33,870 bases of DNA from the NCBI GenBank assembly GCA_018333395.1, contig JAGXSQ010000001.1:1-33870 (forward strand). Direction: 5' to 3'. The position numbers were made by a program, and so were the translations under genes. The notes under the pieces are model-generated. The model saw nothing but the letters and a program-made list of their open reading frames with translations, did no database searches and had not been told where the DNA came from. The stretch comes from Dethiobacter sp. (GTDB lineage: Bacteria > Bacillota_D > Dethiobacteria > Dethiobacterales > Dethiobacteraceae). Of the stretch, positions 30,935 through 33,870 are shown piece by piece (within the stretch, counting starts at the first letter, position 1; each line of letters opens with the position of its first letter).

Positions 30935-32179
30935 TTACCTTTTGAGGTTCACTACTTCCTGCAGCAATTCATCAGAGGAGGTAATGACCCTCGAGTTAGC
31001 CTGAAACGCCCGGGAGGTAGTAATCATCATCGTAAATTCCGCCGACAGGTCCACGTTGGACATCTCCAGAGTGGCCGTCTCAATGACGCCGCGCCCTTCC
31101 TGCCCCGCGGCACCGATACGCGGCAGACCGGAGTTGGGGGACACCTGGAACATATTGGTCGCCCCTTTCAGCAAGCCCTCGGCATTCGGAAAGTTAGCCA
31201 GCGCCAACTGCCCCAGATCCCGCAGCAGCCCGTTAGTGAAAACGCCGCTGATAATGCCTGTCCTGCCGATGGTAAAACTCTCCAGTTCCCCGACCGGGAA
31301 GCCGTCCTGGAAGCGGACCAAGGCATTGTTTAAGCCCACTACCTGGGTCAGACGGTCAAAGTCGGGAACGATGTTGAGCTGCTCCGCCCCTGTCGGGGTG
31401 AAAGCAATAGGCCCGCCGGTTGAAGCGGTCAGATTGCCAAAAGTATCAAAGGTCAGCGTGCCCGCAAGTCCTGCAGCCGTCCTGGTCGGCTCTGTAGCCG
31501 GCGGTATGGCTGGTTGAACCCAGTGCGCCGTCCAGTCCCAAGCGTTAGCCCCTGTCTTGGTAAAAGTTACCTCCACAGTATGCAGCCCACCCTGCGAGTT
31601 ATAAACGAGCACCTCCGCCAGGTGCGTGGCCCCGCTGGCCGCCGCGGCGTCCAGGTTGCCGGCGAAATTAAGGCTCGTCGTGGCACTGGTCACCGTCTGA
31701 CCAATCGGGATATTGAGCGGCCCAAGTGGAGCAGTGGTGCTAATAGCGCCGCTGGCGTCAGCCGCCCACCCCAGCGGCTTGAAGCCATTGGCCGCGTTTG
31801 CCAGGTCCCCGTCCGCTCCGACGGAAAAAGCGCCGTCTCTTGTAAAAGTCCTGCCGACACCGTCACTCATCACAAAAAATCCACTGCCCTGGATAGCCAG
31901 GTCGGTAGCGCGCCCGGTGCTTTGCAGATTGCCCTGCGTATGGATCGTGTCGATAGCGCCGATACTCATCCCCAGGCCCACCTGCGCCGGGTTAATGCCG
32001 CCGCGCCCGAATTGCGGGGCGCTCGCTCCCCGGATGTTCTGGTTTAAGATATCCTGAAACCGCACCCTGCTTCCTTTAAAAGCAATCGTATTCACGTTGG
32101 CGATGTTATTGCCCAACACGTCCATCTTCACCTGATGGTTGCGCAAGCCCGTCACCGCCGAGAATAAGGACCTTTGCAT
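30935..32179 (-). CDS. flgE: Flagellar hook protein FlgE
   Basis: The 414-residue hook subunit begins MQRSLFSAVTGLRNHQVKMD with NNIANVNTIAFKGSRVRFQD. It has the D1 motif LAIQGSGFFVMSDG, FTRDGAFSVGADGDL and Ala/Thr-rich outer domains (about residues 140-270). The C-terminal TLEMSNVDLSAEFTMMITTSRAFQANSRVI closes the coiled coil. ATG 32179 follows GGAGGTCATTTCTT. The 97 nt upstream contain short hairpins (CCACG-AGC-CGTGG and GAAGC-GGCT-GCTTC) and a run of eight A, but no clear promoter. Confidence 0.96.
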   Translation of the reverse strand: MQRSLFSAVTGLRNHQVKMDVLGNNIANVNTIAFKGSRVRFQDILNQNIRGASAPQFGRGGINPAQVGLGMSIGAIDTIHTQGNLQSTGRATDLAIQGSGFFVMSDGVGRTFTRDGAFSVGADGDLANAANGFKPLGWAADASGAISTTAPLGPLNIPIGQTVTSATTSLNFAGNLDAAAASGATHLAEVLVYNSQGGLHTVEVTFTKTGANAWDWTAHWVQPAIPPATEPTRTAAGLAGTLTFDTFGNLTASTGGPIAFTPTGAEQLNIVPDFDRLTQVVGLNNALVRFQDGFPVGELESFTIGRTGIISGVFTNGLLRDLGQLALANFPNAEGLLKGATNMFQVSPNSGLPRIGAAGQEGRGVIETATLEMSNVDLSAEFTMMITTSRAFQANSRVITSSDELLQEVVNLKR

Positions 32180-32263
32180 AAGAAATGACCTCCTTTTTTT
32201 TGGTAGCGAAGCAGCCGCTTCTGTCGTTCCACGGCTCGTGGCTTCCTCAGAGAGGTCCGGCCA

Positions 32264-32641
32264 CTACCTGATAATTACCGCACTGTCAATATTGGTAAAA
32301 ATATGCTCCCGAAGCTCCTCTCCGTTCATGGCTGTAATAATCGTCTTGTTCCTGACGCTGGCTACCATCGCTACATCGTTGTACAGCAGCAACGACGAAC
32401 GAACTCCTTTTCTGTCCGCGCTGACCATGGCCGCATTGATTTTCGCCAGGTCGCCTTCCCCCAGCTCAATCCGGCGCGCCTGCATCCGCTGCAGCGCGTG
32501 CGCCGAAAATTTCAGCTCCTGCTTCTGCAAAGTTTCCTGCCAGACCCGGGCAAAGTCGCCCTGCTGCTTTTGGCTGGCCGGAGCGGCCGCGGTCGTTGCC
32601 TGCTGAACAGGCTGGGTGGGACGTACCACGTTAAAATCCAT
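32264..32641 (-). CDS. Flagellar operon protein, TIGR02530 type
   Basis: The protein of about 125 residues sits between flgD and flgE, the standard position of the TIGR02530 'putative flagellar operon protein' in Firmicutes. Its conserved part is residues about 45-125: KFSAHALQRMQARRIELGE, then RSSLLLYNDVAMVASVRNKTIITAM. The N-terminal 40 residues are Gln/Ala-rich and likely disordered. The function is not established; a link to hook assembly is inferred from context. ATG 32641 is preceded by GGCGGTGA at 5 nt. A GTG three codons upstream lies in that ribosome site. Confidence 0.85.
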   Translation of the reverse strand: MDFNVVRPTQPVQQATTAAAPASQKQQGDFARVWQETLQKQELKFSAHALQRMQARRIELGEGDLAKINAAMVSADRKGVRSSLLLYNDVAMVASVRNKTIITAMNGEELREHIFTNIDSAVIIR

Positions 32642-32653
32642 CGCCTTCACCGC

Positions 32654-33097
32654 CTATACCACACTTGGGTTTTGGTCCTCGCTGCCCTGAGCGGGAGCAA
32701 TCTTTTGCACCGCCTCCAGTCCAAACCGCCGGCCATCCACCACCAGCCACGGCTTACCATCGCTGTACTCCACGGCCTGCACCCTGCCGCTCGTCTGTTG
32801 CCCGGTTTCCCCCCGTACCGTCACCCAGCGATCCAGCAGTGCGGGGGCCTGCGCTCCTGCCTGCAGATCCAGCAGCCTACCCAGCAACAGATTCAAGTTC
32901 TGCATCTGCTCCAGAGCGGTAAACTGCGCCATCTGCGCCACAAAGGCGCTGTTATCCTTCGGGTTCAGCGGGTCTTGGTTGCGCAACTGCGTAACCAAAA
33001 GTTTCAGGAAAGCGTCTTTTCCGAGCTCCTGCGCTGCTCCCGTCTTTCTGACTTCCGGAGCAGGCTGTCCTGTATTTACCGTGTTTATGGCGGTCAC
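32654..33097 (-). CDS. flgD: Flagellar hook assembly protein FlgD (short form)
   Basis: The 147-residue hook cap has the FlgD N-terminal region (GKDAFLKLLVTQLRNQDPLNP, SAFVAQMAQFTALEQMQNLN) and a short C-terminal Tudor-like part (about residues 90-140). It lacks the full Ig-like FLG_D domain of E. coli FlgD, as is usual for Firmicutes. It starts at GTG 33097, with GGAGGGGAAATAG upstream, between fliK and the flagellar operon protein. Confidence 0.93.
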   Translation of the reverse strand: MTAINTVNTGQPAPEVRKTGAAQELGKDAFLKLLVTQLRNQDPLNPKDNSAFVAQMAQFTALEQMQNLNLLLGRLLDLQAGAQAPALLDRWVTVRGETGQQTSGRVQAVEYSDGKPWLVVDGRRFGLEAVQKIAPAQGSEDQNPSVV

Positions 33098-33137
33098 CTA
33101 TTTCCCCTCCTCGCGTTAATCTTCCTTCGTGATTGTA

Positions 33138-33870
33138 TCAGGCAAGAGCGTTCAGCATACCCGGTAGAACAGTCCCCTGTGGCCTGCTAAGCTCCTCACG
33201 GTGATCGGGGACAAGTTTATCCTGTCTGCCGGGGGGCGCGCCGGTACCATCAGACCAGTCCCGACCACGCTGAAAGCCTTTTTCTTGCCCCACGCTGACC
33301 GTCAGTTCCAAAAGCTGAATCTGCTGCGCCTCCAACCGCTGTTTAAGCTGTCCGAGAGACGCCTCCAGTATTTCCCTGACCAAAACATTTTCCGCCACAA
33401 TCCTGCCAGTCAGCCGTCCATCCTCCACCTGCAGCCTGATTTCTACCTCTCCCAGCGCTTCCGGTTTGAGCCGGATAAAAACTCTGGCCTCTCCCGACTC
33501 ATTTCTTGAGAAAATCATCTTTTCCAGCACTTGCTCCACCACTGAGTGTCTCGCCAGCGGCAGCTTCTCCATCTGGGCGACAGACGTCTGCGGAAGCTCC
33601 CGGACCGGCCAAGCAAGTTTTTCCACTGCCTGTGGGCTGCTCTCCGCCAGCCTGGCCTCCGAGCTTTCCTGTTTCGGCCTGCTGACCGGCAGCGTTTCCG
33701 GTGCCAGCGCCGGCGCTATCTCAGCTTCTGCATAAAGCGGCGCTTCCGCCTTTACGGCCGCACTGTCGCCAAGCGTCTCTCCCTGACTCTGGAGGGGCAG
33801 CTGAAGCGCCTGATAGTGCTTGGCAGGAGCGGGGGGGGAAAGGCTTCCGTAAGACTGCTCTCCCTGTACC
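33138..33870 (-). CDS. fliK: Flagellar hook-length control protein FliK, N-terminus outside the window
   Basis: The reading frame stays open to the right edge, so the start lies beyond it. The visible 243 codons comprise a low-complexity region rich in Ala, Pro, Glu and Gln, then the FliK C-terminal domain. That domain has ARVFIRLKPEALGEVEIRLQ and LTGRIVAENVLVREILEASLGQLKQRLEAQQIQL, the substrate-specificity switch region that contacts FlhB. A Gly/Arg/Asp-rich tail of about 45 residues follows. By family it measures hook length and triggers FlhB. flgD follows 40 nt downstream. An in-frame GTG at 33626 is not the start. Confidence 0.88.
   Translation of the reverse strand, partial: VQGEQSYGSLSPPAPAKHYQALQLPLQSQGETLGDSAAVKAEAPLYAEAEIAPALAPETLPVSRPKQESSEARLAESSPQAVEKLAWPVRELPQTSVAQMEKLPLARHSVVEQVLEKMIFSRNESGEARVFIRLKPEALGEVEIRLQVEDGRLTGRIVAENVLVREILEASLGQLKQRLEAQQIQLLELTVSVGQEKGFQRGRDWSDGTGAPPGRQDKLVPDHREELSRPQGTVLPGMLNALA

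Noticed and set aside
32180..32263. Terminator between the flagellar operon protein and flgE
   Set aside because: Two short hairpins are present but the homopolymer run on the transcribed strand is A, not U, and belongs to the flgE ribosome-site region.
32303..33190. 295-codon plus-strand frame opposite fliK, flgD and the flagellar operon protein
   Set aside because: It spans several real minus-strand genes and has a His/Arg/Gln/Leu-rich composition with no recognisable motif.

Overview
The window is a flagellar and chemotaxis supercluster from an anaerobic, Gram-positive-type (Firmicutes/Clostridia) bacterium. The gene set and order resemble the Desulfotomaculum/Pelotomaculum-type Peptococcales; that placement is inferred from gene content, not from a search. 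Firmicutes-specific signs are CheC plus CheD, a FliY-type switch protein with CheC domains, FlhF-FlhG-PilZ-FliA in series, a SwrB-like protein after FliA, a T-box leader and strong AGGAGG-type ribosome binding sites. No tRNA, rRNA or CRISPR array was seen.

Layout, left to right. Positions 1-300 hold the 3' end of an IS110-type transposase (+) and a short spacer. Positions 300-5211 hold metabolic genes on the minus strand. These are a DUF39 homocysteine-biosynthesis protein with its own promoter, a PLP aminotransferase under a T-box leader, and a two-gene unit of a double-ACT protein and phenylacetate-CoA ligase. Positions 5294-15615 (minus strand) hold the switch and chemotaxis block, transcribed fliM-fliN-fliY-cheW-mcp-cheA-cheY-cheC-cheD-cheB-cheR. 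At 15736-17226 a fapA-like DUF342 gene is inverted (+). It diverges from fliM and converges on flgG with only 5 nt between the stop codons. Positions 17232-33870 (minus strand) hold the basal body and export block, transcribed fliK(partial)-flgD-flagellar operon protein-flgE-motA-motB-fliL-fliN2-fliO-fliP-fliQ-fliR-flhB-flhA-flhF-flhG-pilZ-fliA-swrB-like-small membrane protein-flgF-flgG.

Together these encode the hook and its length control (FlgD, FlgE, FliK), the stator (MotA, MotB, FliL), the type III export gate (FliO/P/Q/R, FlhA, FlhB), polar or number placement factors (FlhF, FlhG), a c-di-GMP brake (PilZ), the late sigma factor (FliA), the rod (FlgF, FlgG), the C-ring (FliM, two FliN, FliY) and a complete B. 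subtilis-style adaptation system (CheR, CheB, CheC, CheD).

The most unusual parts are these. (1) FliY carries two tandem, very similar CheC-type phosphatase domains with a gap-free 212-codon period and four intact active sites. (2) There are three FliN/SpoA proteins, and the CheY-binding EID peptide sits on FliM and both FliNs but not on FliY. (3) FlhB has NPTE where the family has NPTH. (4) FlhB and a small membrane protein have no in-frame ATG, GTG or TTG at the expected start. (5) A strong intrinsic terminator lies at the flhB-flhA junction.
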